The notes: a model not told the origin generated them from the letters alone. A DNA stretch of 64,000 nt from Megaustenia siamemsis (GCA_032433765.1 JAVIAB010000008.1:40853736-40917735), one strand, 5' to 3'. Positions 1 through 12,639 are shown, counted from the first letter of the stretch. Numbers and translations are program-made.

Positions 1-104
1 TTAAAATCCTTAAATGCTCAACCGCCCGTGCCAGTGGAATCATCCGAATTACTATCTCATCTCCTAAACAAAGAAAAGTAGTTGTAGTCCCTATCATGGC
101 AGTC

Positions 105-290
105 TCAGCACACGCCAAAAGACATAAGGCGTAACCGCACAGAAAGTGAACACAACCGTCTGTTCCCTGCCATACGATATCATCATGTAAATCACGTAAA
201 CAATCGGAATATTGAAACACGATTAAAACTGATGAAACACACAGCTCACGGTGTGCATTGAGCACTTAACTCAGTAGCTCCTGCAGGAAG
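105..290. repeat. Dispersed repeat R1, copy 1
   Basis: About 180 bp that recurs, diverged but collinear, at about 3636-3810. Shared landmarks are the ACATAAGGCG segment, the CATACGATATCATCAT segment, CAGCTCACGGTGTGCA and CACTTAACTCAGTAGCTC. Neither copy shows a reading frame, terminal inverted repeats or a poly-A tail, so its class is unknown. It may be part of a longer non-autonomous element whose limits cannot be set from two copies. Confidence 0.6.
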
Positions 291-1104
291 CCGGTATTAC
301 TGATGATAGAGGCCACAGAGTGCCTCTCTGAGAACCGCAAGTGCTTGACGTCCATCGCTGTAGAAGGCTGCAAATGTGTTCTTGAGCTCTAGATTTATGT
401 TTGAAAAGTTGAATATAATTTGTATTTATTTTTGAGGAGAGTACAATGCTGCCTCTTCCTCTCTTTAAGCAGATTATGGGGAATGAGAAAGGGGAAAGAC
501 AAAGTGCTGGACGCGTATAAGCTGAAAGCAGTATGTGAATCATAGCTGACGATACATTATCATTCTCTATCTGTTTCTATTTTTTAAATTCATTTTCTCT
601 TATAACCGTTCGAATGTCGAGGGAGATGTAAAGTTCTGTTTTCGCCTTTTTGGCGACTTCAGTCACAGACTGTTGATATGGTTGTAGCGGTTTTTTATTT
701 TTATTTTGTCTATCCATCTTACTCAGATCTGTCACTTGCACTTCTACCGTCTGCGCTTTTAATAAATGCTTTGCATGGTAAGGAACCACACGGCATTCTT
801 TCTAAATGGGCACACCAGTTTATATGTTGTCACACTATGTAGCTTAGGGTCTCTACTCTTTACCTTATAATATAATTTCTTGATTCTTTCTTTTCTGGTC
901 ACTCCAAGGCGCTTTTCTGACATCTCATCTCCATGGTAACACAATTTATTGTATGCTTAGTCGTAACTGACCATGTTTGACATTCGTAGCACAGTGTGGG
1001 AATGAATATGCTTTGTACGAGATGTCTCTTTGAGGTGATAGGTTATTGCTTTGTGTTGACGTATAGAGGATTGTTGTCAAGATTAATTAACCTTAACAGA
1101 AAAA
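291..1104. other. No gene recognised
   Basis: AT-rich sequence with only short chance open frames. No domain, RNA gene or tandem repeat was seen. Confidence 0.5.
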
Positions 1105-1420
1105 AAGTGGATGACTTGTCCATCTTTCGATATTACTTGTCCAAGTTAGTCTTGGTCTGCCTCTGTCTCTTTTACCTTTTATTTTCCCTTCCGAGATTAC
1201 TTTTAGAAGGCTACTGTATTTTTTAACATGCCCTACAAATTTCATTTGTTTTGTTTGAATTGTGTTTAGTTGTTTTTTTTTCTTCATTTTTGGTTGTTTT
1301 AAGACTTCATCGTTTGTTTTCTTTTCACCCCATCCAATTCTTCCTATTCTTCCATAAATCCACATTTCAAAGTCTTCAATTTTCTGTTATTTTTTCTTGT
1401 CTAATGTCAATGAATAAATG
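1105..1420 (-). mobile_element. LINE fragment, family A (RTE-like), 3' end
   Basis: Minus-strand translation gives the C-terminal part of an RTE-like reverse transcriptase, with the markers MWIYGRIGRIGW, KTNDEVLKQ and GKRDRGRPRLTW. The same block occurs in the longer family A copy at 39,540-46,735. It is heavily 5'-truncated and has no catalytic motifs, so it is a dead fragment. Confidence 0.75.
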
Positions 1421-2164
1421 CATAAGCAAAAATGCGAAAAACTACTCATGCTTAGCTTTGGTCATAGTTGCGAAAGACATCTTATCTAGGTAATCGTTCT
1501 GCACGTGTTTTGTTTATTGTCTTGTCATACTGACGAAGGCCTGTGCCGAATCGTTCACAATGTTTTACTGCCCTATTTTTAGTAAAGAGCTATATATAAT
1601 GTTATTTTGTTTTCCTTGGATCTGGATAGAATGTGAGTCCTGAGATCCAGATGCAATTACAAGAACTGCCATACAGTGAATCCTGTTGTGACAAGCAAAA
1701 GATCAACAAATTAAAGATAACCTGATGAAGACGGTGGAAACAGGGATGAATAATATGTGAGACCAGAGGTAGCCTGCAAAAAATGGCCACGGACCGCGCA
1801 AATTTAGACTAATTTATTCTTTGCATTTAGGGACAACAAAAGGCATATCGATTATTCAATGTTTTGCCGGAATGTGACCGAAGGAAGAACTACCCTATGT
1901 TGCTGTCAGGTGACGTTATTCAAACAACAATGTCTGTATAGGTATTTATTAAGGCAAGAAGACCGCGAACTTTTTTTTTCTTTTTTTTTTTTTATTATTA
2001 TTATTATTATTTTTGCAACTGCGAAGAAAAAAAATCAGTAAAGTGAAGCAAAGCGGTTGAAGATAAAAGGATTGATGAAGATATTGATGATGGACTTGAA
2101 AGGACTAGCCAGATTTTGTGACTTATTCAATAGAAAAAACAGTATCATTTATGATTAAATAACA
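1421..2164. other. No gene recognised
   Basis: AT-rich, with a T-run and (ATT)n microsatellite near 1970-2012. No coding or repeat similarity to the rest of the window was noticed. Confidence 0.5.
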
Positions 2165-3632
2165 CCGATCATAATCATCATGTACCATGCCTGTTGGAGT
2201 AGGTGATCATGATTCTCCACAAGTTTCGATCTCGACAGTTATTTATCATTTCTGTTGTTGACTTTCTGCCAAGCCATTCTTTTAAGCTGTCTGGTATCTT
2301 TTCTCTTTGCTTCCCTCTATCTCTTCGTCCCTCAATTTTCCAAGGTTGTTACAATATATTCAAGTTGTTTCCTTCTCATTTATTGGCCAAAATAAAAATG
2401 ATGATTGTTTCTTCCTAATTTTGGAAATTAGCTCTCTCTTTGGATTTGGCCTCTTTCTGAACGTTTTCATTACTCTCCTTAGCTGTCAATGGTATTCTCA
2501 ACATTCTTCTGTAAAACCACATTTCTACTGCTAACAATGATTTTCTTGTCTGTTGTCCAATTGTCCATGATCCACGTCTCATATATCTTATAATATCATG
2601 ATCTTATATATTACGACTCTACATAACATTTCAGAACTCTTTTTCTTGTTTCTATTGTCAAAAATGGATTGCACAGTATCTTCCTCATTTTTTAGAAAGC
2701 TGCTTTTGCCTGAGCCATTCTGCATCTCACCTCTGTTGTACATCTACCATCTGAGGTTAACATTGTTCTAAAAATGTCCAACATTTCTTGTAACTCAATT
2801 TCACTCTTAGCGATTAAGACTGTATCAGCATACCTTAGATTATTTATATGATGACCTCCAATTGTTATTCCAGACACGCTCCTTATAGATCTTAAATAAT
2901 CTCACTATATAAATTAAATAAATCTGGTGACAGCACATATCCTTCTCTATGACCATGTTTTATTTGTTAAAACATTCCCAATTGGTTTCCAGTTCTTATG
3001 GCCGCTGTTTGTTGCCAGAACATGTTCTTCATTATTCTTAGATCTTTAGATCTGTTTTCGCCTCTATGGTATTTTTGTACTAAAGATCTAATGATGTAGA
3101 AGACATTGTTCGTACCTTTACCTCCAACAAAACCACACTGTTCTTCACTAATTTTTGGACCGATTTTGTTTCGCACTTTTCGCAGGATGATTCTTAATAA
3201 TATCTTGGTCATGTGACTCATACGACTTATTGTGTGCTGATAATCGCATTCGATCTCACCAGATTTCTTTGGTAGGGCTATGGCTATTGATTTGAACAGG
3301 TCGTCTGGTATATATCCGCTGTTGTAGATATCATTCAATATTTGTACTATTATTTCTATTCCAAAATCACTCATGGCTCCAATCTCTTCTTTATTTATAT
3401 TATCTGGTCCAGAAGCTTTTCCTGATGTCATAATGCGTAAGGCGTCTTCCACTTTTTCTTTGAGTATTTCTGGTCCTTCCCCATTATCCTTAATATTTAC
3501 TTCTGTTCGTTCATCAGTATAAAGATCTTTAATGTATTCTGTCCATTGTTCCCTCATTCTTTCTTGTTCAGTCAACAGTTCTCCTTTTGATCTTAAACAT
3601 ACCGTTTTTAATTGCGTTTTTATTCCTGTACA
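2165..3632 (-). mobile_element. LINE fragment, family B (RTE-like), RT part, degraded
   Basis: Minus-strand frames carry reverse transcriptase segments: the N-terminal RT region with EYIKDLYTDERTEVN and SGKASGPDNINKEEI at about 3400-3560, GFVGGKGTNNVFYIIRSL near 3100, and the palm region reading RYADTVLIAKSE near 2810-2840. The better copy at 10,685-12,440 has RYADDTVLIAKSE, so one catalytic aspartate codon is missing here. Frames are broken in several places. The 3' end near 2165 carries a short ATG/ATT-type tail. Interrupted on its 5' side at about 3633; endonuclease sequence resumes near 4545. Confidence 0.8.
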
Positions 3633-4544
3633 CGACAAAAAACATAAGGCGAAACCGCACAGAAAGTGAACACAGCCAACTGTTCCTTGTCATACGATAT
3701 CATCATTTATCGTAAACAAAGGGAATATCGAAACATGATTAAAACGGATAAGACACACAGCTCACGGTGTGCACAGTGCACTTAACTCAGTAGCTCATGC
3801 AACAAGTCGGACTTGGAATATGACGAAACTGCAACAAGGATCACTTTTCATACATAGCCTTCAATGGTTCCTACCGCCTATCCACCATATTGACCGGAAG
3901 TTCATGTCCTCCTGAAAATGATGATGGTCATTTTTTTTTTAATATATAGCGCTTGATGATGTTAGATCATCGTTTTTGACGCCAAATCCGAACACATGAA
4001 ACACAGTTAGTCGTCGGATTATCCCCGTTGCACATCAAACAACAGAACGTAAGAATAGCGTATGGCCAGTCTAGGGATATACGATGAGCCATTATGATAT
4101 CGTAGCACACACAACAATGGCTGCACCCATAGATTCCCGATTACTCTAGTGAATGCAGCCTACAACGAACGAAACACGGTGTAAATTCCTTAAAGTGTAA
4201 AAACTTCGGTTGACTTGACGGAGCAGTCTACATTAATGTGTTGTAACATGTAAATAACTGGTGTCAAACAATTCCAACGACGCCATTGAACAGCACGCAA
4301 TGTGTTGACGTAAACCGCATATCAACTCTAGACGGTGGAAGGTCGCATTCACAACACTTGACTTGTCAAAAAGGAATATTGCCGTGTGTACGACTCCGCT
4401 TCATCGACGCAGATTTATTAAGTATAACATCATTTTGACTTTAAACGCAGAAAATTGCATTGGAGAGCCGAAATTAATCAGTCCGCAAATGCATTTTCTG
4501 CAGCGATCGAGAGAACATGAACTTCGTTCCACCATCTTGGAAAC
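3633..4544. repeat. Insertion containing dispersed repeat R1, copy 2
   Basis: About 0.9 kb separates the RT part (to 3632) from the endonuclease part (from 4545) of a family B-like LINE. Its first about 175 bp match R1 copy 1 (105-290). The rest has no recognisable gene. It is therefore probably a non-autonomous element inserted in the LINE, but no target duplication could be identified. Confidence 0.45.
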
Positions 4545-5225
4545 GGAAGTCTTTGTTTTCTTTATTTAATTTATTATACTCATCTTTGTTATCCTCATTT
4601 CTTTTTCTTGTATCCATTAGTTGTAAAATGTCGTATGTCGTCCATTTCCTTCTTGAATTTGTCCTCATTGGTGGTATGAACTCTTTTGATGTTCGTTACA
4701 TTGATTCTTTTAGCATTTCCCACTGTTCATCAATGCTTTGTATCTTCTATATTGCATTGCACCGGTTCTGAATTGTGATCATATATTTGTCTTGTAACCT
4801 CATGTCTGATTTGAGTAAATCTAAATTTAATTTGATATTAACTTAGGTTCGTTTTGCTGTTTTTAATTTTACTCTAAGGTTTCTCACAACTAGTACATAA
4901 TCACTATTGCAATCTGCCCCTGTCTAGTTTTCCCACACACCAAACTGTTTCTAAATCTGTTGTTTATCATTATGTAGTCGATTTGATTATGTGTGTTGTC
5001 CCCTGGACTTTACCATGTCCACAAATGTTTGGTGTTGCTTAAACCAGGTGTGTCCTACCATCATGTTGTGTGTTCTTGTCCAGTCAATAAGTTTGTTACC
5101 TCTTTCACTTCTCTCTTTTAAGTTATAACAGCCAATCACTTCTTCAATTCTTTACTTTCCTACTTATGCGTCGAGATCCCCTAGAACTATGGTGTTTTCA
5201 TGTGGTTTGTATTGGCGAAGTGCCT
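4545..5225 (-). mobile_element. LINE endonuclease fragment (family B-like)
   Basis: Minus-strand translation, with frame breaks, shows an apurinic-type endonuclease: DYVLVVRNLRVKLK in the SDH-motif region near 4850-4910, a NQIDYIMINNRFRNS segment near 4960-5000, and GHTWFKQHQTF near 5030-5060, followed by a linker with FKKEMDDIRHF near 4640. This is the expected 5' continuation of the RT segment at 2165-3632. Nonfunctional. Confidence 0.7.
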
Positions 5226-5257
5226 TATTACGATCGTGCAAAATTTGTCAACTGTTT

Positions 5258-5710
5258 AACACTCACATTGAGAGCAAATGAAATGTTTGAGTCTTGAGCC
5301 AATCTCTCATTGAGAGCAAATGAAATGTTTGAGTCTTGAGCCAATCTCTCATTGAGAGCAAATGAAATGTTTGAGTCTTGAGCCAATCTCTCATTGAGAG
5401 CAACTGAAATGTTTGAGTCTTGAGCCAATCTCTCATTGAAAGCAACTGAAATGTTTGAGTCTTGAGCCAATCTCTCATTGAGAGCAAATGAAATGTTTGA
5501 GTCTTGAGCCAATCTCTCATTGAGAGCAACTGAAATCTTTGAGTCTTGAGTCAATCTCTCATTGAGAGCAACTGAAATGTTTGAGTCTTGAGCCAATCTC
5601 TCATTGAGAGCAAATGAAATGTTTGAGGTTTGAGCCAATCTTTCATTGAGAGCAAATGAAATGTTTGAGTCTTGAGCCAATCTCTCATTGAGAGCAACTG
5701 AAATGTTTGA
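5258..5710. repeat. 42-bp tandem array (about 10.5 copies)
   Basis: The unit contains GAGAGCAAATGAAATGTTTG followed by AGTCTTGAGCCAATCTCTCA. Copies differ at a few sites (AAATG/AACTG). Since 42 is a multiple of three, the minus strand stays open and would encode a 14-residue repeat (AQDSNISFALNERL). The frame is a by-product of the period; there is no sign of a gene around it. Confidence 0.9.
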
Positions 5711-6029
5711 TTTTTATTTTCGCTCGCCAGCTTTTATCTCTGACAAAGTTCAGTGAAACTAGGAACTGAATTTTGCGTGTTAATCCATTTTTCCCTGGCA
5801 GCCGTGTGCACAGGGGTCCCTTGTTGCACAGGCAGATAACCTCGACTTCAGAGGTACTCGTATTTTTTCCGTCGATGATTAATTGATGTTTCAAGCCGGG
5901 CCTCGCTGCTGAGACTAGTGGTGGTTGCCGTAGAGAGAAATCATAGATAAAAATCACAACCGGTGTAGCGATTTGAACCCACAACCTCTCTGTCTCGAGG
6001 CCGGCGTCTTGCCTCGAGACCAACCAGCT
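5711..6029 (-). mobile_element. SINE-1, copy 1 (tRNA-headed)
   Basis: About 319 bp similar along its whole length to 16,635-16,953. On the minus strand the 5' part looks tRNA-derived: the 5' end is near 6029, and a B-box-like GGTTCAAATC lies near 5970-5980. The body includes GTGCACAGGGG and TTCAAGCCGGGC on the plus strand, and the 3' end is A-rich (near 5711-5720). The 3' end abuts the 42-bp array and the tRNA end abuts the GAT satellite. Confidence 0.75.
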
Positions 6030-7810
6030 GATGATGTTGATGCTCATGATGTTGATGCTGATGACGTTGATGCTGATGATGTTGATGCTGATGATGTTGA
6101 TGCTGATGATGTTGATGCTGATGATGTTGATGTTGATGTTTATGCTGATGATGTTGCTGCTGATGATGTTGATGCTGATGATGTTGATGTTCATACTGAT
6201 GATGTTGACGCTGATGAAGTTGATGTTGACGCTGATGATGTTGATGTTGACGCTGATGATGTTGACGTTGATGCTGATGATGTTGATGCTGATGACGTTG
6301 ACGCTGATGATGTTGATATTGATGCTGATGATGTTGACACTGATGATGATGATGATGATCCTGATGATGTTGATGTTGATACTGATGATGTTGCTACTGA
6401 TGATGTTGCTACTGATGATGTTGACGCTGATGATGTTGATACTGAGGATGTTGATACTGATGATGTTGATACTGATGATGCTGATACTGAGGATGTTGAT
6501 ACTGATGATGTTGATACTGATGATGTTGATGTTGATACTGATGATGTTGATACTGAGGATGTTGATACTGATAATGTTGATACTGATGATGTTGATGTTG
6601 ATACTGAGGATGTTGATACTGATACTGAGGATGTTGATACTGATGATGTTGATACTGATGATGTTTATGTTGATGCTGATGATGTTGATACTGAGGATGT
6701 TGATACTGATTATGTTGATACTGATGATGTTGATGATGTTGATGTTGATACTGATGATGTTGATGCTGATGATGTTGATGCTGATGATGTTGATGTTGGT
6801 ACTGATGATGTTGATGTTGATGATGTTGATGCTGATGATGTTGATGTTGACACTGATGATGGTGATGCTGATGATGTTGATGCTGATGTTGATAATGTTG
6901 ATGTTGATGATGATGTTGATGCTGATGTTGATGTTGATGATGTTGATGCTGATAATGTTGATGTTGATGCTTATGATGTTAATGCTGATGATGTTGATGC
7001 TGATGATGTTGATGCTGATGATGTTGATGTTGATGCTGATGATGTCGATGCTGATGACGTTGATGCTAGTGATGTTGATGCTGATGATGTTGATGCTGAT
7101 GATGTTGATGCTGATGATGTTGATACTGATGACGATGTTGATGTTAATGCTGATGATGTTGATACTGATGATGATGCTGATGATGTTGATGTTGAGGATG
7201 ATGATGTTGATGATGATGTTCATGATGTTGATGCTGATGATGTTCATGATGATGATGTTAATGATGATGTTGATGTTGATACTGATGATGTTGATACTGA
7301 TGATGTTGATGCTGAAGATGTTGATGTTGATACTGATGATATTGATATTGATACTGATGATGTTGATACTGATGATGTTGATGTTTATACTGATGATGTT
7401 GATACTGATGATGTTGATATTGATACTGATGATGTTGAGGCTGATGATGTTGATGCTGATGATGTTGATGTTGGTACTGTTGATGTTGATGCTGATGATG
7501 TTGATGCTGATGATGTTGATGTTGACACTGATGATGGTGATGCTGATGATGTTGATGCTGATGATGTTGATGCGGATAATTTTGATGTTGATGCTGATGT
7601 TGATGCTGATGTTGATGATGTTGATGCTGATAATGTTGATGTTGATGCTGATGCTGATGATGTTAATGCTGATGATGTTGATGCTGATGATGTTGATGCT
7701 GATGATGTTGATGTTGATGCTGATGATGTCGATGCTGATGACGTTGATGCTAGTGATGTTGATGCTGATGATGTTGATGCTGATGATGTTGATGCTGATG
7801 ATGTTGATAC

Positions 7811-7876
<66 letters not shown>

Positions 7877-8061
7877 TTAATGCTGATGATGCTGATGATG
7901 TTGATACTGATGATGATGCTGATGATGTTGATGTTGAGGATGATTATGTTGATGTTGTTGATGTTGATGATGATGTTCATGATGTTGATGCTGATGTTCA
8001 TGATGATGATGTTGATGATGATGTTGATGATGTTGATGATGATGATGTTGATGTTGATAAA
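6030..8061. repeat. 2-kb GAT-rich satellite (GATGATGTTGATGCT type)
   Basis: A trinucleotide-based array built from GAT with interspersed GTT, GCT, ACT units, mostly as 15-bp and 24-bp higher-order words. It ends in a pure (ATG)n stretch at about 7811-7876 and further GAT/GTT words to 8061. All plus-strand frames stay open for long distances because the units are triplets (D/V/A-rich in one frame, M/L-rich in another). These long open frames should not be read as proteins. Confidence 0.95.
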
Positions 8062-8973
8062 TAATGTGGTCAATGGTCCACAGAAATGTGGGAACCATTG
8101 CCCTAACCTCGGACGTCCCTCCTACTGCTGTATGTGAGAAATGTTAGCTAATTGGGCCCTATCTCTCAATTCTGTGGTCGATATCTGTTTTTAACGATTT
8201 TCTTGACGTCATCGTGTCTCTCACTCAAATATAGAAAGCAAGCCATGAAACTATTCAGGGGAAGCAATCAACTGATTTGTCTCTCTCCATTCTTACAAGG
8301 CCATGGATTTAAGCGTAACCTACTTATCAGGGATATGAGTCATCCAATCTGGCCTCTTGTAAGCGTAAACATCTATACTTTGGCATTACCGCTTTATCTC
8401 CAGCCAACCGATCGTGTGGGGGGCATTTTGTAATGACCTTTCTGGACCGTCCAATATTTGTAGCATCGAATGGCGTGCTTGTTTGCTATTGATCCAACAG
8501 TATAATTCTTGGCTTATGTTTGTCGGTCACACAAAGAGAGGTAATTCTCAAAACACCAAAAATACAATACTCTCGTATCAAATGTCATGTATATTTATAA
8601 AATAACTCAACCTTTAACGCACTATTGCTACACAAGATATGTATTTATTTGTTATAGTTTATGTACAGTTGTATGTATGTATGTATGGCCCTTTTCGTCT
8701 TGTCAGACGTCTAGTGGAGGGTATTGTGTATTTTTTTTTAGGTTTTGTTTTTGTCGAACAGCTTCTCTCGTGTCTAATTCTACCAATGTTTGACAAACAC
8801 ACAGGGCCACAGAAAGAGCAAGTCAGACCCACTGATCCACAGGGTTTTCCATCCTTTTTTATGAGTCTTTTCTCTTCTAAGTTTTGCCTTAGCACAGTCT
8901 CAGATGTTGTTATATCATTCCTTATACAAGCTTTCCATGACGTTCGTTCATGCTGTATGTAAATATAAAAATT
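8062..8973. other. No gene recognised
   Basis: Apparently unique AT-rich DNA with a short (GTAT)n run near 8670-8690. No support for a coding region. Confidence 0.5.
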
Positions 8974-9127
8974 ATGATGATGACCTTTTTTGTAAATATC
9001 AAGTTAACGTGAAATGAAATAATGTCACAATATTTGTTAATTTTTTTTAAGTTGTATGTAAATATAAAACCAATTTTGGGACATTATTTCATTACACTTT
9101 ATATTTACAATAAAAGGTTATCATCAT
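8974..9127. repeat. Imperfect inverted repeat (hairpin)
   Basis: The left arm at about 8974-9026 and the right arm at about 9080-9127 are imperfect reverse complements: ATGATGACC near the left end pairs with GGTTATCATCAT at the right end, and GAAATGAAATAATGTC with GACATTATTTCATT. The loop is about 50 bp. It may be a small hairpin element; the outer ATG/CAT portions may instead be the tail of the neighbouring LINE fragment. Confidence 0.5.
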
Positions 9128-9305
9128 GTTCCATACCAGTTGGCGTAGGCGAGGCGATCATGTATTTCCACAATCTTCTTTCCACCGTGCATCGTATCAC
9201 TTCTGTTGTTGATTGTTTTCCATGCCATGACACCAAGATATCTAATATTTTCTCTCTTTATCGTCCTCGATTGCTCTTTTCCTGTATTTTACCGGTTATA
9301 GCCAA
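9121..9305 (-). mobile_element. LINE 3'-end fragment (family B-like)
   Basis: Starts with TCATCAT tail sequence, then a segment similar to the 3' ends at 2165 and 10,685 (a GGAGTAGGTGATCATG-like block, and TATCACTTCTGTTGTTGA). Only the 3' terminal part is present. Confidence 0.55.
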
Positions 9306-10190
9306 GTATAAATAAATCAGGAAACAACCAACAACAAGGAAAAATCAAATAATAACATAGAGGTAGAAAACTCCAACATCAATGAGCTACTCTTCGCAGA
9401 TGACCAATGCCTAATATATGAGGATGAAAACCTGCTACAACAGCATTTAACATCTCTAGATAAAAGCTGCACAAACTACAGTATGAAAATTAACACAGCA
9501 AAAACAGAGGCTATAAGAATAAGCAAATTGAGACACCCATTAAACATCAAGATCAAAGACAAAGAAATAAAACAAGTAGAGGAATTCAAGTATATAGGCG
9601 CAATGTTCACAGAAGATGGAAAACTAGACAGAGAAATTGACATGAGAATACAAAAAGGAAATGCTGTCACATACCAGCTTTCACCATTGTTAAGACATCC
9701 AAACATTTCTATGCCAGCTAAACAACAAATGATAAATAGCATCTTCATACCAACTTTGTGCTATGAAAGTCAAACATGGACCCTTTCTAAATCACATTTA
9801 AGAAAGATCAATACATGTGAGATGCGATGCTTGAGAAAAGTAACAAACAACACAAGAAGAGATAGAATACCAAATGAAACCATAAGAAAAATTGTAGGAA
9901 CAAAACCCTGCCAAGAATATATAGAACAACAATAACTTAAATGGTTCGGCCACCTGGTCAGAATGAATCCTCACCAATCACCATCAGGGGCGTTCTTCTC
10001 GAGAATGCCTGGAAAAAGACCAAGAGGAAGACCCAGAAGAAGATGGATAGATGCAGTGACAGAGACATGTAACAACAAAGGAAAGTCACTAATTCAGACA
10101 ATTCGAGCAGCACAAGAACGACAAATGATATAAACTACGACACCTTTTAGGTATCAGTGAAAGAGAAAAGATGAAGAAGAAGAAGATAGC
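9306..10190 (+). mobile_element. LINE fragment, family C (RTE-like), RT C-terminal half
   Basis: The plus strand encodes the RT palm and downstream region: a catalytic LLFADDQCLIYEDE near 9388-9425, then KINTAKTEAIRI, EFKYIGAMFTEDGKLDREID, a YESQTWTLSKSHLRKI segment and NTRRDRIPNETIRKIVG, to a stop after EYIEQQ at about 9935. A further WFGHLVRM / RPRGRPRRRW-type tail follows after the stop, to about 10,135. It ends with a GAAGAAGAAGAA tail near 10,165-10,185. 5'-truncated and frame-broken, hence nonfunctional. Confidence 0.8.
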
Positions 10191-10684
10191 CAAGTATTCC
10201 AACTTTCCTCTTCTCATGATGTGCCTTAAAAATGTTGATTGTATTGATTGTTTCTTTCTGATGTTTTTAGGAGCTCCCTTTTGTGTTGGCCTCTTTGAGA
10301 ATTTCCTCGTTGATCTTTTTTAGCTGTATAGGGAACTTTCAAAATTCTTTTGTGAAATCCCATCTCTGTGGCCTCTAATTGTCGTTTCATTTGTTTGTTT
10401 ACAGCCCATGATTCGCTTCCATAGGTCTGAACTGGTTCTGTACAGCACCGATGAACTCTCTTTCTAACTTCTATAATCACAGATATGTTGCATTAGACGA
10501 ATATGACCATTACTTCTATTTTCTTATTATTTAGACTGAAGCCTTTCTTGGTGCTTTCTTTTACAATTATATATATCTTTCTTGTGGTTCATTCTGTCTC
10601 TGATATGAAGACTGTGTCATCTGCATATCGTAAATTGATTATTTTGTGACCGTTAACTTCAATTCTGTTTTTGTTTACTACTTT
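10191..10684 (-). mobile_element. LINE fragment (family B relative), RT part
   Basis: On the minus strand a palm motif NLRYADDTVFISETE is readable near 10,600-10,640, and downstream VQTYGSESWAVNKQMKRQLEATEMGFHKRI (read in shorter pieces: YGSESWAVNK, EMGFHKRILKVPYTAKK). It is related to but distinct from the copy at 10,685-12,440. Stops interrupt it. Confidence 0.65.
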
Positions 10685-12440
10685 TTGTCAGATCATCATC
10701 ATCAAGTACCGGGCCTACTGGAGTAGGTGATCATGTCTCTCCACAACTTTCGATCTCGGCAGTTATTTATCATTTCTGTTGTTGACCTTCTGCCAAGCCA
10801 TTCTCTTAAGCTGTCTGTTCTTTTTTCCTCATTGCTTCCCTCTATCTCTTCGTCCCTCAATTTTTCCAGTTGTTACAATATATTCCAGTTGTTCTCTTCT
10901 CAATACATGGCCAAAAAATGATGATTGTTTCTTCCTAATATTGGAAATTAGCTCTCTTTTTGCTTTGACCTCTCTCAGAAAATTTTCATTACTCTTTTTA
11001 GCTGTCCATGGTACTCTCAACATTCTTCTGTAAAACCACATTTCTACAGACTCCAGTGATTTTTTTGTCTGTTGTCCTATTGTCCATGATTCGCATCCAT
11101 ATGTTAAGACTGGCTCTACGTAACATTTAAGAATTCGTTTTCTTGTTTCTATTGTCAAAAATGGATTGCATAGTATCTTCCTCATTTTTGGAAAGGTGCT
11201 TTTGCCTGAGCCATTCTGCATCTCACCTCTTTTGTACATCTTCCGTTTGAGGTTAACAAAGTTCCCAAATATTCAAATTCATTTACCTGTTTTAATATTG
11301 TTCCACTTGTCTTTATTTTGCACTGAGGTGATGTCTTTTTCTTTGTTGTTACCATTACCTCTGTCTTTTTGCTATTAAGGCTGAGTCCTTTATTTTTGCT
11401 TTCTTTCACTATAATGTTCAACATTTCTTGTAACTCATTTTCACTCTTAGCGATTAAGACTGTATCATCAGCATACCTTATATTATTTATATTATGACCT
11501 CCAATTGTTATTCCTGTCATGTCCCTTATGGATCTTAAAATAATCTCACTATAAATATTAAACAAATCTGGTGAAAGCACACAACCTTGTCTAACACCCT
11601 GTTTTATTTATTGAAACATTCCCAATTGGTTTCCAGTTCTTATGGCCGCTGTTTGTTGCCAGTACATGTTCTTTATTATTCTTAGATCTTTGATGTCTAC
11701 GTTTATGTTTTCTAAAATTTTGATTATTTCTTGATGCTTTACTTTGTCATATGCCTTGGTGTAATCTATGAAACATAGGTATAGATCTGTTTTCACCACA
11801 ATGGCTCTTTCTACTAAAGATATTATGGTATAAATGGCATTGGTTGTCCTTTATCTCTAACAAAACCACACTGTTCATCGCTAATTTCTGGACCGATTTT
11901 GTTTCGCACTCTTCACATGATGATTCTTAGTAATATCTTAGTCATATGACTCATAAGGCTTATTGTGCGATGATCATCGCATTCAATCGCACCCGATTTC
12001 TTTGGATATTTCTATGAATATTGATTTGAGCATGTCGTCTGGTATATATCCGCTGTTGTAGATATCATTCAATATTTTTGTTATTATTTCTATTCTAAAA
12101 TCACCCATGGCTTCAATCTCTTCTTTAGTTATATTATATAGTCCAGGAGCTTTGCCTGCTTTCATATTGCGCAAGGCATCGTCCACTTCTTCTCTGAATA
12201 TTTCTGGTCCTTCTCCATTATCCTTTACATTTACTTCCGTTCGTTCATCATTATAAAGATCTTTAATGTATTCTGTCCATCGTTCCCTTATGTTTTCTCG
12301 ATCAATCAACAGTTCTCCTTCCATTGATATTAGACATCCATTATTTGATTGCGTTTTTCTTCCTGTTAATTCTCAATTTGTTTGTATATAGTTTTAGCAT
12401 CTCCTTTGTGTTGCATTTCAATCTCTTTGCATCTCTCTTT
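10685..12440 (-). mobile_element. LINE, family B (RTE-like), 5'-truncated copy
   Basis: This is the best-preserved family B copy. Read on the minus strand from about 12,330: RT N-terminal region (ERWTEYIKDLYNDERTEVN, RNMKAGKAPGLYNITKEEI), then CFIDYTKAYDKVKHQEIIKIL near 11,750, the palm INNIRYADDTVLIAKSENEL near 11,450-11,500, the YGCESWTIGQQTKKSLE segment near 11,060-11,100 and a FFGHVLRRE tail. At least four frame breaks separate these blocks. The 3' end carries a (GAT)n-type tail at 10,685-10,705. Confidence 0.8.
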
Positions 12441-12639
12441 TAACTATGCTTCTTTTGCTTCATTGCATTTTACTACAATTTACTACTTTTTTGTCATATA
12501 AAAAGGAATAAATAGTTAATAAAAGGTCAAACAACACAGAAAAAACATTTGTAATGGGAGATAAACCAGTATTTATATATATATATATATAGCTTTTCCC
12601 TAGCCTTTTCCCTTTTTACTCTAGCCTTTCATCATTAAA

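Noticed and set aside
5973..8064. Very long aspartate/valine and methionine/leucine open frames (over 600 codons)
   Set aside because: They are produced by the triplet GAT/GTT/GCT satellite, which is open in several frames at once; no non-repeat coding part.
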